Source: Allacma fusca (lineage: Eukaryota; Arthropoda; Collembola; Symphypleona; Sminthuridae). From it: a DNA stretch of 64,000 bases. Positions 38,353 through 53,037 of this stretch are shown piece after piece. The stretch is taken from positions 36,928,801-36,992,800 of the forward strand of contig OX359247.1 in the NCBI GenBank assembly GCA_947179485.1, given 5' to 3'. The notes beneath the pieces were generated by a model. It ran no database searches, was not told where the DNA came from, and saw only the letters and a list, made by a program, of their open reading frames with translations. Every line of letters starts with the position of its first letter. The first letter of the stretch is position 1. Both the position numbers and the translations under genes were made by a program.

Positions 38353-38826
38353 ATGTTGAGAACCGAGGCAAGTGTGCTTGTGGGTCAATAGACCATTTCA
38401 ATGTCATCTCCCCATAAGTAAGTAACTATAGATACTTATATGGTCGATACATGTATGTGGGATATATAGCTACTATAGGGGTTAGTTTAGATTTGGAACA
38501 GAAGTTGACTCCAGTCAGTCGGTCTTGGGATGAAGTCACTTTTTTGTGGCGCATTTTCCTTGTAAAGTGCATCTAAATGCCTATTAACTTGGTGAGTACA
38601 GATTCTATCTACTAATAGAGTTCAATGAGGATTTACTTTTACTTGCACGTCAGCAGTTATGTCTGCAGGCATGGGGATGTTTAGATTTACTCCAGCCGGT
38701 CCTACATCTCTGCATATGCTTTTGACTGTGACTCCAAGTAATTATATACATTTATTATGTGAAACATTCTATGTACATATTGATTTCCCAGCTCTATAGT
38801 AATAAGAAGTGCGAAAATTTTTGTGA

Positions 38827-38829
<3 letters not shown>

Positions 38830-38871
<42 letters not shown>
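38830..38871. repeat. (GA)21 microsatellite
   Basis: Perfect GA run of 42 bp. Confidence 0.95.
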
Positions 38872-38873
<2 letters not shown>

Positions 38874-39376
38874 TATAAAATGGGGGAAATTATATTTCAT
38901 GTAAATAGATACTTTTATTTAGGGGCTGTAATGGATAGGACATGGAATAAGTGATACTTCCAATTTAGTAACATAATAAAGTAAAAGGATTTTAGAAAAT
39001 TTGACAACAGCTTTACCTCCCCAGCTGTTGTGACTTATTTCAGTTGAATCCCATACAATGCTAAATTGTCCCAGTGAGTTCACCCCAGTGAGGAGGTGGT
39101 TGTGGTGGGTGGGATGACAAAGAGGAGGAGGAAGATCCAGAGTAGTCTTTCATGGAGGGGAAACATTTCCTTTGATCAGGTTGTTAAAATGATTACAAGG
39201 AAAATATCAAATTGTAATACCACCTGATGTCTTGGCTCTCTCTCTACAGCTTTGTCCAACAATTTTATTTTTTATCTGTTTACTCTCTGTTTAGACGATC
39301 GACCCTGAACCTGCAAGCTGTGAAAATGAACCTTTACCTCTCTGAATTGTTTTTTCTACTCGTGTTTGTATGTGTA

Positions 39377-39399
39377 TGTGTGTGTGTGTGTGTGTGTGT
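39377..39399. repeat. (TG)n microsatellite
   Basis: TG run of 23 bp with TATG flanks. Confidence 0.9.
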
Positions 39400-42300
39400 A
39401 TGTTTGTTCCTATATATTCCATTGAGTATATTGCACATTCATGATGAACCTACCTCGCTCAAAGAAATCTCACGTAGGTAATAAACAGTATCCCTGATAC
39501 AACAAACGCATTAGTTGAGCAATGGTAAAGGAAAATGTTCAAGTTTGTAACTGTTTGCTTGATGCTAGTAATTATATGTATATGTTACTAGCCTGCAGAT
39601 TCCCCCTCCTGGATATCTATTATACACGTGACAGGAAATTTCTGCGAAATTATTTTCCAGCTTTGTAAACGTTTTGCAAATTCAAAAAGAATGGGACATT
39701 AGCTAAACAAACAGCTTTTTGATGACTCCCTGCAACTCTACTAACTATTATGTAATCCGTTCTGTCCTGGACTCTGTTGACGCGTGCGATCGGGAAGGAG
39801 GAAAAGTTGGGATTTTAGTAATAATTGCTATCACGGACTATTTTCATTATAGCATAGATAAAGGGAGACAACCAGAGACAATGTCTCTCCAACTGCATGT
39901 AGAGTATTGTGGTGAGGATTTTTTTTTGTGCAACGGACGCCACTTGACATCCCCCACGTTGACTGCAATTCCCAATCAGTCAAAGGAAAAACAATTTGTT
40001 GCAAATGCTCCTTATCAACTTTGAGTCTCGGCACCAGTCCCTGTAATTATCTAATTAGTATATGCATTTCCAGTTGATTATGCATTGGAGCAATGCAGAG
40101 CGACTTTACTCCATACGTATGCCATGTGTCGTATGTTGTTTGTATGTATGTTGTTCTGGAAAAATCACTTCTCTGGTCACTGTCGTTTGTCATTGATTTG
40201 CACTTTATTGCGTGTTGGCGCCAGGGAGGGATGGAGAACACTCACAAGGACACTACAGTACTTGTGAGGCTTTGCAAATTTTTGCATGTTTCATTTCCGG
40301 GTATTTTACTCTCAGGAATGACATGACAGATCAGCAGTTTTCGGGGGGTTGATCGAACTAATTGTGAGCATCATAAATATCTATTTTTTCCTAATCCACT
40401 GGAAGCTTATCGGGCGTCTGTTTTTATTTGCGTAGTTTCTATGTACAATTGTAGGGATACTTGAGTAATTAATTATTTCATACTACTAGACTCACAACCT
40501 GAAGGAAGTAGGAATACTCTGTGTGAACCTATTTTTAAAAGCTGTTTCTTAAATAGTAAATTCTACATGTTCTGGAATAGGAACGATTTCCCTGGAAATT
40601 CTGACCACCTTAACCACTACTGTATACCACACAGGAATAATTGTCTGAATAATACATGTATTTTTGCTATCCATGTCTTTCAGTGCATTTTTTTTTGTGC
40701 ACATTAAAATGCACTCAAATTCATAAGCCGAGGGAAGGATACTGGAGCGACTCACGTCAAGACATGTCACTCACAATTAGTTAATGTATCTATCTACAGG
40801 AACCGTCTCGAAAATACTAACCATGCCTCTACTTTCCTCCACTTTTAAAAATTACTCATGTGTTACATGACACTGTTCCTTTTGCCCAGTGCTGCAGTGG
40901 GAAATGCTAAATAGTTTTTCATACGTGCAAAAATCCTATGTGCCAGTAATGCAGGGCATTGATACTTCCAGAGAGTGAGAGAGAGAGTCCTTTGAAACTG
41001 AATCCAACAGATTGATAAGATAAATAAAGAGCACTGAGATAGGAAATGTGCAGGGTATTTTTTTGCAATGGATGCAGTCACTCCGTTCCGTGACTACAAA
41101 TTTATTGTTTATCTTACGAAAGCAAATTTTACTTTGACTTGGTTGTGTATTTATAGGTATGATTATAACAGGGTTTGGAAGTTAAAAGGGAACTATAAGA
41201 TTCCCCCTGACTCTCCCCTGATTCCATCTTTTATGAGCTAGATCTTACCCATTTTTATTTGATGTATTTATATTCAAGGCAAGTCCGATTTTTGAGCATG
41301 GAGTTCATAGTCCAGTCAGCCCTGGTGTTTGTTGGGAAATGTTTTGCAAGCATACGTTTTGTCTTTATTTGTAGACACGCAGATATGTAGTACGGAGTAC
41401 TTGTGTATTTAATTTGGAGAATGTTTCTACTATTTGGATGCTACTCCGGCTCCTTGTGTATATATTTTATGTACATATGATCTTTTGTCTCTGTGTTTGT
41501 ATATATCTATAGATACATACATGGTATGGTATGGTGAGCGGCCAGTGGAGCCTTATTGGCACATTTCTCTTTGAATTGAACTAAATTAACTGTAACCTTG
41601 AGTTTGAGTGTGTGCTACATGAGAGTTCGTTGCTCTATTAAGTCGACGTTTTTATTCAAGCGTAAGTACCTATACCATCAGCCTTTGCTCCTTTTTTATG
41701 CGCACACAGGCATAGAGACGTACATATGGACGTAAGTACACCCAGTGTATTACACATAATAGACGAAACCAGCGTCACTCAGGAATCATACTATCGTAAC
41801 CTAATGGTTGTGTGTGGGATAAAAGCCACATATGTATAGATATGTATCTACTGTACATGGGACCATTAGTGTGCGATCCCATTATTCAAGTGTGTTCGTA
41901 TCCGAAGACGAGTCAGTCAGTGTTACTTCAAGTTTGTGTATGAACACCGTATAATTACGTGCACTTCAATTTTGCTAGTATAATTAATTATCGGCATATA
42001 TTCCCAATGGTTTTGTTTATCCCATATTTCCCGTTCCGTACTGTACATGTACTTATGCCATTTCAAGTTTCAGGGGCAGGAGAGTTTATAAACTGCGTGC
42101 AGATTTAATACACTGGGGCATGATACTAATAGGCATGCGAATCTTCCATTAGGATCTTACAATTAGTCATTTATCATGATGTCAGGGTTTAAAATGTTTT
42201 TTTTTTTATTTACGTATATATCTATCTATTAGCCTTTGCATAAGTACGGAGGACAGTTTGCATGCAATATTTTTGAACATGAAACATCCACAGGAGCAAT

Positions 42301-45300
42301 GATTCTCAATGAGTTACTAAGAAATCCCATGGCGGTTACCATACTACTAGATATTGAGTCATCTTCAGTGTCCTTTCGTGAGGGTGAAGTCCACTTCTGA
42401 CAATCGGGCTTGGTACTTGTAACCCACATTGGGAGGATGAGAAAAATTACACCGATTAATTAAACTGGTAGTAAAGTGACCATGAGGAACGTCCAATCAG
42501 GATCTCTGTGACTCTGTAAGCTATAAGGCCGTGGAGGATTCTGGATTCTACTGTATGCACTTATCTGTAATAATTATATGAGTGCCTACACCTGGACTTG
42601 TTTGTAATGGGGAGTTTTTGCAAGGAGCTGTTTTTTATCTCAAGACTGTATCTTTTGGAATTGAGGCTACTCTTGAAATTGCTTAATGTTTATGGAGGGG
42701 ATAATGAGCCCATTGGGAAATCTTGTAGATTTTCAAGACGGGATCCGAACTAAATAGTCTCTTGATCTGGAGGAGACTTCCACAGGGACGTACATACATA
42801 GATACTAAGTACTAATCTCACTGAGGAATTTAATAAGTTTACATAATTACTCCACTGCTAACATACTGCAAAAGGAAAGTTGTTCCGTGACTTGTGACTC
42901 AAGATTGTTATGTAGGGAGTCCGCCCGAGCAGAAATGAAAGGATTATCTTTCAAGCCGGAGAGCATAAAAGGGTAGGAAGGGTAAAAAAAAAATTCCTGC
43001 AGGTTACTATGTTATGAGTGGAGTAAAAGGATGCGACCAAAAGGAGCATGAAGCTGGAAACAAATAATGCAAAACATGGCTTGGATTTGCCTATTCGCTA
43101 ATCTAATCGCATTCGTACTCTTTCAAATAAGGAAAGCCGGTCGACAGTTGCATTTCCTCCTCTCAAGGTTAAATCTGAGGAATTATGTGTACCTACTATA
43201 ACACATTTTGTAGGTGTACTATCCCCTGTCTCATATTACGGGAGAGTATAGATATGCTATAGGTCTGCACCGGATTTTTTCTACTTGTGTTTCTCCATGA
43301 ACCAAGACTCCTTCCTTCATGCATACCTGGTGGTGTGGAAGTACACACTTTATCTACATAGGCATACTGTACACAGACTATGATGGCTTGGGAATCGAAA
43401 TCAAAAGCTCGTGTCTCTCTTCAAGTTAACTACGAACTCCTCTCTTGTGCAATGCACCCAGTAGCTGTTGATACACTAATTATTGTGGGTGTAGAAATAA
43501 TTGTTTTAATCTTCTTAACTACTTTTACCAGGACTTTCCTCATCCTTTATTCTCACATTATTGATTCGGAGAAAAAAAACGGCTGGGGATGCGCAAGTTA
43601 TTCCACACCTCCATGCTCTATGCTCACACTTTATCCCTCTTTTGTCGGCTTCCCTTCTTTACCCACAATACAAAGTTCATGCTCATTTTTCAAGTGCATT
43701 TTTGAAAGCTACAATTTTTTTAGGAATAATTACATAATTGAAAGTATCTACTTGTAGGTTCTTTTGCACCTTCGTATATTTGAGTTTGGTGGATAGAGTG
43801 GCGGAACTAATTTCACCTTTTGAGTCCAGAACCAGTGATTTTGTATTCTTGGTGATTTTTTGAAGGAATTAAAATTCATGAGATTCCCTTCCCTTATCGG
43901 GTACTTTTTCACAAATTGAGGATGTCAGAAATAACCGGAAAAGGGGTGATTTTAGTAGTCAGCAATGTAACTCGCAACAGAAATGAATTCTTGATTCTGT
44001 TTCTCTTGGTGTTATCAATGATTTACCTTTTAGAGTCGTGGAAAAAATCCAAGCTGTTAGTTATGCCTCTAGCACGTCTTCAAAAGATGGTTATCTTGGG
44101 AAGATTCTTCAACAGAGGTGTATTATTTTTTTGAGTGGGGTGGTGGGGAAGAGTAAGGAGGGAGAGAAGAAAGGAGATAATCGGATAAACATTTTGGAAA
44201 GGTTACTTATATTACTCATCGGGGTATTATATCACAGTCTGCCTCTACGGAGTCTATTGATGTGCTGAGTGGGAATCGACAGTGACATTGACTTGATAAT
44301 GTTGAATCATATGAGCAATAATTGTCCCTTCTTAAAGTTTTTGTCTCCAAGCTCCCTCCTCAAGTCCTAATAATATCTACGTTGAAGAGATGGAAGGTCC
44401 AAGTGAATTATTGGTACTGTACATTGTGGGGTTCTTTATTTCTACACACAACACACAAGCATGGTACAGGGCAGTGGTACGTGCATGATTACTCGGACTC
44501 GTTCTAAGTATGTATGTATAAATACATACATAAATGTATATACACAAAAACAAATTCTGAAACCTGAGCACAGGTATTATGTATCATATCACTGGATTCT
44601 CAAGTTTAACATGGTAACTCCTTACAATTGTTTATCTCAGACACTTTTACTTTTTTTGTCTGATGGGACATATCATGTATTTACAAAATCTATGTATGTA
44701 TTTGGATATGTATTTATTGACATTTCCATTCTGGAATAAAATTGTGTAAACTTATTGTGACTCTGAACAAATCCCGAGGGGAATTTATCTCCACACGGAC
44801 ATGACCATATGAATGACCCCTCCGCCTACAACTCATTATCTATCATACCACCTCACTCTTGAGGTATGGTATTTAAAGTTTAATATTGAAGCTCTTGGTT
44901 TTAACTCACTGCCGTAAATTTATTTTTCTATGGGTGTAAGTACACATCAGATATGTTTCCCTCCTATGGGATCTCAATGTTACCACAATTGAATACTCCG
45001 ATCCCTTGAGAGTATCATTTAGGACGCTATTTTCCCGAAGGTGCCAGATAAACCCAAGTCAGCTGAGAAGTGTTGATTTCCAATTATTTCAGCGTCAAAA
45101 GAAAATGTTACATAATTGTTTGAAGACGAAAGTAATGATGATAGGCTATCTCCCATGGTTGTCTTTAATCGAGGTTCCGTGTCGTGTGCACCAAGCGTCT
45201 ACAGAGTATCTACTGCTTTTTACATCCACTACTTTCTAAATATTACATGAGATTTAAGTAAGTTCACGTTAGAAGCTTTAAACCCAACTCTCGAGGAACA

Positions 45301-47729
45301 ACCAGGCTGATGACTCCATAATGTTAGCGTATTTCCGTGTTCTTAAAAATAGTTAATTCGTGACGACAGCTCCGTACTCCATAAAGATGGCCTAGAAAGG
45401 GGGACAAGTACATAATAATTATACAAATACTGCATTTTCGGTCTGAAAAAGGTCACAGGAGTGTGCACCTATACAAATGGCAATATGTTAAGTGGGGAAA
45501 TAATATATTGTTTCAAAAACGAGAGTGAGACTACACGCACGAACTAGTTTGTTTACCAGGAGCTCCGACTTAAAAATTTCCTGAATGTTGCGGAATTTTC
45601 AGAACCGGGCCGATAACTGGTTTAATGAGGTGTTTACACATTACTTAGCGAACTTGAAGAAGTCAAATAGAAAATATTTTCAGGGCATTTAAAATCCAAA
45701 CATTACATCTCATAATTGACTCTCTGGCATTGACAGAATGTGTCTGACTCTCCTACATTACTACTGTATTGACAGTAGAGTAATAAGTACCAAGTCAGAG
45801 TAATTATTTGGATAATTAAGCAACGGACTCAAGAGTCGTTTACATTTGATGACAATTCAAACGAGTGATCAGTATCTCTATCCCAAGAGACAAGAGTAAA
45901 TATGTACAGTACTACAAATTGTGACTAAGCATCAAGTTTATACTTTTAAAAGTTGGACAAGAGTAAGTATCATCGGATTTTAAATAATTGTTTTTTTCTC
46001 TGATATCTTTTGTTGACCCAGGGGATTTGATGAAAACATTTTCTTCAGGGTATAAATAATTACTTGGAAGGTACCTATGTATTATGACTGGGTAAGACGG
46101 CTCACGTAAATGGGAATTATAGGTTTTGACAGTGATCACTTCAAGTTTTGCTGCGTAGTTGGTTGACATTATCATTTTTGTGGGTGCAGGAATAAGTAGG
46201 ATCAAGTAGGAACCGGCTCTTTGTATATAGTCTGCAGCCGTCCATGTACATATGTATCTATAGATACAACATGTGTCAATCTTGAGAACTTGTAAATGAA
46301 GTCTGTGTCAGAATTAAATATATTCCGTATATATAGGGACAAGAATATTAATTATGATTGGTGTTGTCTGCTGTCTCCATGTGTGTGCTCACTTTTATTA
46401 CAGACGACGTAATTGTATGCATGTATGTTTGCATGCTTGAAATAAATTAAATATTAGTAAGGGCGAGGAGGAAAAACAAGTAAACCAGACTAGGCAATGA
46501 AATAATAGTTTGTAACAAAAGTGCTGCTTGGCTAGACAATTGTCTTGTGTTTACTGTATGTAGGTTGGGATTGATGTATCTACTTACATATGTACGTACG
46601 TATCTGTATACGAGCTTTACTATGTATTGTAGTCCCTATTTACCATGCTCAAATATAAGTTACTTGAGGATTCCGGGCTTGGAGCTTTCATATAAGCGTT
46701 ACATATAATTACTTATAAGCATTTCCATATGTATGTATTTTTGTATAATTTTCTATGGCTACGGGAGTTGCGAGTAAATTTTTTTAATGAAAGAAAAAGT
46801 CTATTATTGTGATATTTGCACCAACGACCGCATTATACTTTATATAGATTTCCATATATATGATTCATTAACGTATCATTATTTAGATTTTTGCGTTGGT
46901 TCACTTTAACGGCTTCCCTCAGGGTCGTGCTCTCCATACGGTCCAATCACAAAATCCCTGCTTTTCCTGAATTCACGTCAAGGTTAATTATGTATGACTT
47001 ACCAGACCCCATCCCAATCTTTCCGCATATTTCCTGTGTCATAGGAAACTCTCCCTGTACTGTACTATTGGTATGCATGTAATTAAATAATTACTTATAA
47101 CTGTGAGTGTGGGATTTTAAACTGACGCTGCAGTGATTTTCCTTAATTAAGCTCTTCTATGTACATATGTACTTCAATGGAAAAATGCATTCCTGGCTAC
47201 AGTCAGAAATTTTACAGTAAGAATGTCCAGGATAAGTTACCAAAGTCATTTGAACTTCTTCCCTTGGCTAACTTTACTTTTATTAATATGTTTTGTCTTG
47301 AAAACATCCTTGTTGTATAAATTGCATTCGTACACAAAAAAAAAACACAAGAAGGTAAACAAATAGTATGGGAAAACTGGGCCAATTATCCACGTATTGA
47401 TTTCTGAGTTCTCGAACTATCGACTATTTTTAAGGAGCTTGTGGGAAGTTTTTACATAGAATTTTCTGAATATTTTGCGTGAGCAGTATTGCAGTGTTTG
47501 ATTAAATATATCTAAGGGTAAAATTACTGTAACAAGTCTGGTCACAATCACGTGGAGTAGTCAGTATGGAGGAATTGAAATGCATAGGATAAGCAATAAT
47601 TATTATATTCTGTCTGCCATAATTTTTTCCACCATTGTTTACACACTCTACTACTATTTAAGATGCTCACAATGAGACTCCACAACAATGATGTTTATAT
47701 TTTCTTATTTCTCTCTATCCTTCCTTTAG

Positions 47730-48028
47730 GTATGCGACGAGCTTCAGATTTTTTGTTCTCGTTGCTCCAACGAGCAGTTGGAAGTACTGAAAATGTGTGG
47801 GATTATTCCGATGAATGCTCCATCCTGTGGACTTATCACCAAGACCGATGCGGAGAGACTAGTCAATGCACTCCTTCACCGAAACCCACCCAAATCTGCC
47901 ATCTCTACCCCTCTGCTGAGTCCTAAGGATTCCAAGTCTCACATCCGCGTCTACCATAATTGTTTTGGCAAGGCCAAAGGGATCGCCAGCCTCCATCTCT
48001 ATGATAATCCGGATGCACTGTGCATTGA
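47730..48028 (+). CDS. Ski/SnoN-family corepressor, second coding exon (residues 347-445)
   Basis: Completes the DHD and starts the SAND-like domain. Codons run straight on from the previous exon: ...HQINQ joins VCDELQIFCSRC, as in vertebrate Ski. The family hallmark APSCGLITKTDAERLVNALL is at residues 376-395. This part of the DHD contributes to NCoR and other cofactor contacts in Ski. A short Pro/Ser linker (about 397-415) follows, much as in vertebrates. The SAND-like segment then begins at about residue 417 (IRVYHNCFGKAKG). The exon ends two bases into a Glu codon, before a strong GTAAGT donor at 48029; reading on without splicing hits TAA at once. Open frames on the minus strand and in the other plus frame here are shadows of this exon. 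Confidence 0.96.
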
Positions 48029-48375
48029 GTAAGTTCAAATATAAAATTCTCTCTCGTAATTCCCAGTCCATGTCCATCACATTGAGAGTGTACTGTAGAT
48101 ACTGCCGAGCGGGCCCTTTACATACTCCCCTCCGTAATTTATCCCTATGTTTGACTGTACAGACGAAAACTATATACATACGCACATTTTGTGCCAGCTC
48201 ACTGGCTCCAGCACAGTCATAATTATATTGTCAAGTATTTATTGTATTGTCTAGCGGAGCTTTATGCTGTTTTATGATAATGTTGTCTCTAAATTAATGG
48301 CAGTGTTATTTCCTTCAATAGGCTCACAAGTCTATGAGACTCCTCTTGAAATTTAACATTTTCTCAATGTTCAAT

Positions 48376-48403
48376 GCACACACACAAAGACACACACACA
48401 CAG
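48376..48403. repeat. Imperfect (CA)n repeat
   Basis: CA-rich run with an AAAGA interruption. Confidence 0.75.
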
Positions 48404-50832
48404 AGTCCCAATGGTATTTTAAGCTTTGGAGCAAATCCCCGATGACTGTAGTATCAGTGACCTTATTCCCCGCAATGATGGGATAAATTTCGGAAAATAA
48501 ATCCCAGTAAATATTTCAGTAGTAAATGGATCAGAGTGTGTATTTTGGACAGATTAATTGTTAGTATTATTCCTACTAACGTTGTAGGCTTTAGTAATTG
48601 ATTTAGAACCATAGGAATGGATATGTGTGTCAGCTGGTATATGGAATTACAGTTTTTTTTTGGACGAGCCTCTCTAACCCATATGTTACGTGTAACAACC
48701 GAAAATTTAAATGGAAGCCCCATCCACACTACATACGCTAGTTTATTCCTTCTTTTATGTTTTGTTTATTGCAAGAGAAAAAAAAAGACAGTGTGTAAAC
48801 ATAGTATTAGGCAATAGAGTAATAGTATAGGATTTCGTATGAATCTCACCGTTAATTGTTACCTGAGAACTTACAGTTTACGTACTTACAATATTTAATA
48901 TGCTCAGTTAAACATATACTTTAAAGAGCTCGTGCCATGCTGGCAGTAATAGTCTTGATTAAGTGATACTTTAGAATTCATTATAGTAGTTTTTGGCATG
49001 AGTAAGTATATGGAAGGTAATTTGTGTGTAAATTGTCATCATTAGAATATCCCTACTGAAGCAGGGCGGACTCTTAATTGCCATACTTGAATGGGAAAAT
49101 TGATCATGAATCAATACATGAAGCTGACATGGGTTTTTTTTTTGTCTTTGGGCACTACAGTATCTACTGGTAAATTTGAGATAAATTGAATGCAGAGTGC
49201 TCCCAAATCTATAGGAGTGCTCAAAGATCTCAGTAATAATTATTAAACACACTTTAGAGAAGGGCTCTGACTCAACATGTAAATCCTTCTGTGTGAATAG
49301 TAGTTGACTTTTACCCCAACTGATTACTGTGTGTCTGGTTCAAATCCAGAGCTATTACCATTAGCATAACGGTTATTGTTATGGTTAGTGTTATGATGTG
49401 GTTTTGTTTCCCCCCGTCTTACTGTCTATACTCACATTCTTGAGCCTCACTTGAGTTGGGTGTAGAGGACTGTTTACTATTTTGTTAGAAGGTAATTATT
49501 TACCGTACTGTATAGTAGTCCTAGGCCAGAGACCAAATGGGATGTGTTACCAAATCCGAGGGGGGCATTTAATTGGAAAATTGCAAAGTGCTTGAGGGAA
49601 GCGATAATAAAATTATTCCTTATTTATATAACCTATAACCGTCCGGAAGGATAATTTTAGGAGCTCTTGCATTCCTCCACGCGTCTTCTGAGTCATTTTG
49701 AAGGTTTTCCTCTAAATTACCGTCGAATAGGGAACAGAAGGCAGAGTGTCTGAGCTTGTTGCATCTCTCCTCCCGTTCTTTCCTATCTATAATTATACGT
49801 ACATACTACATAGATAGATACATACATACGTAGATTCCACACATTTAAATTTACAGTCCAGGAACAGGCATGTACATAACTTTTTAATTTATGTATATCC
49901 CTAATTACAAGTTTAGATAAGTCACCGGTCAACGTTCGTTCGGCTCCTAAATGCAACATCACGTCTGCATCTGGATGCATAATGTGTAATTATCTCTATC
50001 TATTGATAAATTTTGAGAGAATATAAATTAAATTCCTCCACTGCTGCTCAAACATGGAGCTGATTTTCCTCTATTTTTCCTCCTTTCATCAATTGAATAA
50101 TTATTTGTTTATTTTAACACAACATGATTACTAAATATTTACATTACATCTGCTCTCATGCATGTATGCTTAATTATATATTCTATAGATAGATACGTAT
50201 GTATGGAGCATTACAAAAACACAAGAAAATCTTTCATGCAGTGAAAATATACGACAGGGAACTAGATTTCGTAGACTCAAATCCTACATGGAAAATTTGC
50301 TTTGGCAAGAGTATCTTCAAGGAAGACCATATGTCTTGGAGTTGAGGAACTTCATGCAGGTCAGATGCATAATAGTAGGAGGATTTTGTCAAGTTGTTTC
50401 CCTTGAGAGGGTTAAAGTTTGTGCAAATAAGTGATACTTAGCTCTGACATCTCACTTCATTCATGACTATATAGCGTCTCTGGCCTGGGTTAAAGTGTAG
50501 TAGAGCAGAAGTGCACACTGCAGATTGTGCTAAGCCTACACAGTAGTTCTTATTGACTGTGTTCATATTTCAGATTATCATGCACTGACGCTTAAGGAGC
50601 TATCCTCACAATTGAGGAAATTTAGAGTAATTCTCCCTCTTTAATCCCAAGCACCATTCCTATAATTATACATATGCGTAGACAAAATGTCCCCATTCAA
50701 TCCTTGCAATGCACAACTCCTGTAGAATATTACTACGGCCGTGCTTGTATAGATACCGAAAGTACATATGTACGTAATGGGGCATTAAAAATAATTATGC
50801 GGCTACTGTGTGTTTAATAATTACTGAAAATC

Positions 50833-50833
<1 letters not shown>

Positions 50834-50865
<32 letters not shown>

Positions 50866-50879
50866 GAGAGAGAGAGGGA
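50834..50879. repeat. (AG)n microsatellite with GGG interruption
   Basis: AG run of about 46 bp. Confidence 0.95.
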
Positions 50880-53037
50880 AACTTGAACTTGCTTCTTAAC
50901 CATCGAATGCGAAGTAAGATTCGGGCTAATTGTCAATCTAAATATTTTATGTTCGCAAATGTCACCTTTACAACATAAGTTTCTTGTTAGAACCTATACA
51001 CTCTGTATCCTTCTCCCAGTATACTGACCACTTTTGAGTTAGCGGCTGCAATGGTAATTTGCAAAAGCAACTTGGCAAAAATTGAACTGATTTGCATGAG
51101 TCGGGGTCGGACAGTCTCACCCAATACTGAAGCTTTACTTGTCTCAAGAGTATTTTTTTTTTGCACAAATGAGGACTATACACGGGTTGACAGGTCCTTG
51201 ATGTTTTTGTATGACATGGAGTATGCACAATTCAGCTTTTATGGAGTAAGGAGAGACACAGCGTATGTACATTCGGATGTTTTCCGTACACAAAGTTTCC
51301 AAAGCATAGGATGAATGACAGTTGTTGCACTCGTTGCTAATAAAATTACAATAACTTTAGAACAGAGAGCGAGTTGATGTCCGATGACGTGTCTACTTTT
51401 CAAAGCTCTTCAATATTTAAATTTCGAAGTCTATTTTTCAGACGAACATACCCCTAGCTCACAATTAGACTCAATCAGTCTCGGCCCCACGACGGTCTTC
51501 TGTATGCACATGAGATATAGAATAGAGGTAGAATGTAGGTATAAGGAAGGCTGTAAATCTACACCTGCACCCAAATAAGGACGAGCTTGAGAAACGAGCC
51601 TCCTAAACCTTACTCAATGGGAACTTTCAGGGGAACCATTAACCTCTCACAGACAGGCTCTATAGAGGCAAATTCAGTGTAGGACATTAGTTTTTGGAAT
51701 AAGGAAAAATACATGCATGCAAAAAACAAATATGTAAAAATATAGTATGCAATTCCTGCACTTTCTCAATAACGTGTGCTTTCTCCCAATGTCGAAAATA
51801 TACTGACATTGACTGACTGCTCATTTCCCTTATACTGTAGCATTGAGCCTTAGAGCACGTATTGTATATCTTCCCTTAACTATCTACTGTTTTTAAAATT
51901 TACCTTTACCAATTAATCAGGTTGTGGAAAATTAAATCCTGGAAGGAACCCCCGATGTGTCTTTGAATAATAAATGTCACGTGTTTCCAGGCTGTGAAGG
52001 AATTGAATTTGTGGACCATCCTTTGAAAAATATACAGATCATGTTTGTCTTTAATTATGTCTAAGTTATGGGCTACAACAAAGTCTTACGGGTGACTGAT
52101 ACGAGATAAATAAAAGCGCTGGCAAAACTTGTCCCAGAAAGTTATCCTTGATGGTATCTTTGATAGTTTGTGATGATTTTTACAACATTTTTACTACCAC
52201 TGTATACTTGGGTCTGGGATAGTTCGGAAGAATCCCGATAAATTTATTTTACAGACACTTAAGGCTCAAGACTCTTGAGATTTTTGTACTTGAGAATGTA
52301 CAGTATTAGTATATCTATATGTATGTAATTATCTATACATATCTATATGAGAGCCGGGAAACATAATGTTTTTATGCGGAAGCACGAACATACTCTCTAA
52401 TCATGCACATTTTCCTTGGGCTGTTCACAGAGAGATGGTAATCGGATCAGGGAATTATTGCTCCAAAAGTTTAGATATGTCCTGTCTTTTATGACGATAT
52501 GAACGTGCTTTGATGTTCAAGAGTGAATTTGTGATGGAGATGAGATTATATTTCCGACTAGAAAAATATATTGTATCAGGACCCTCTGTCTCTCTATCTG
52601 TCTTGACGGAGTCAAGGGCCGGAAGGAATCATATATCTAAGTATATCTATATCTAGAGATACATTTATTTAATCTTTAATGCCCATTCTTGAATTTTGGG
52701 AGGGAAGTGTTTGATCTTGTGGTATTAAGTAAATTGAGCCTATAAATGTAAACTGTGTGGGTTTGGGATTCAATAGTTTTATTTGACAGGATAAAATTAT
52801 CCGTTGTGAACTACAGACGTCAAGTATCTACTACTGTGTGTAATAATTATAGGAGCGAGCATTTATGTCATTTTAGGGTTTTGAAGTTGACTTATGAGCA
52901 ACTGTTCGAAGCTATATATGTTTCCTGTCCTGGTGTAGGATTTCATAATGAATGGGATAGGATAGTGTATGAGTATCTATAAAAATAATTTATTACAGAA
53001 TTAATACTGAATTGATTGTTTTTTTTTCTTTTTGCAG

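Larger units (their letters stand above)
29318..47729 (+). other. Intron of the Ski-family gene (18.4 kb)
   Basis: Begins GTGAGC and ends in a pyrimidine-rich tract with AG (TATCCTTCCTTTAG). It interrupts the DHD in phase 0. Inside are microsatellites and AT-rich DNA. The longest open frame that is neither part of nor a shadow of the Ski exons is 43380-43757 (+). I see no nested gene, RNA gene or complete transposon. Confidence 0.85.
48029..53037 (+). other. Intron of the Ski-family gene (5.0 kb)
   Basis: Starts GTAAGT and ends with a long T-tract and TTTGCAG. It splits a Glu codon (phase 2) inside the SAND-like domain. It contains an AG microsatellite (50834-50879), a short CA run near 48376 and no recognisable gene. 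A tRNA-like T-arm near 49334 was checked and rejected. Confidence 0.85.

Noticed and set aside
43380..43757. Plus-strand ATG frame of 125 codons with one hydrophobic segment, within the large Ski intron
   Set aside because: It has an AT-rich composition like the rest of the intron, a run of Phe/Ile/Leu explained by T-richness, and no recognised family. It is long enough to note but not to call.
47778..48222. Extra open frames on both strands over the second Ski exon
   Set aside because: They are the exon's own frame read from an internal ATG or past its donor, or shadows in other frames. The Ski homology fixes the real frame and borders.
49286..49357. tRNA-like T-arm (TCTGG TTCAAAT CCAGA at 49334-49350)
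   Set aside because: No matching acceptor stem, D-arm or anticodon arm at the required spacing upstream. A similar GGTTCAAATCC near 58308 fails the same test.
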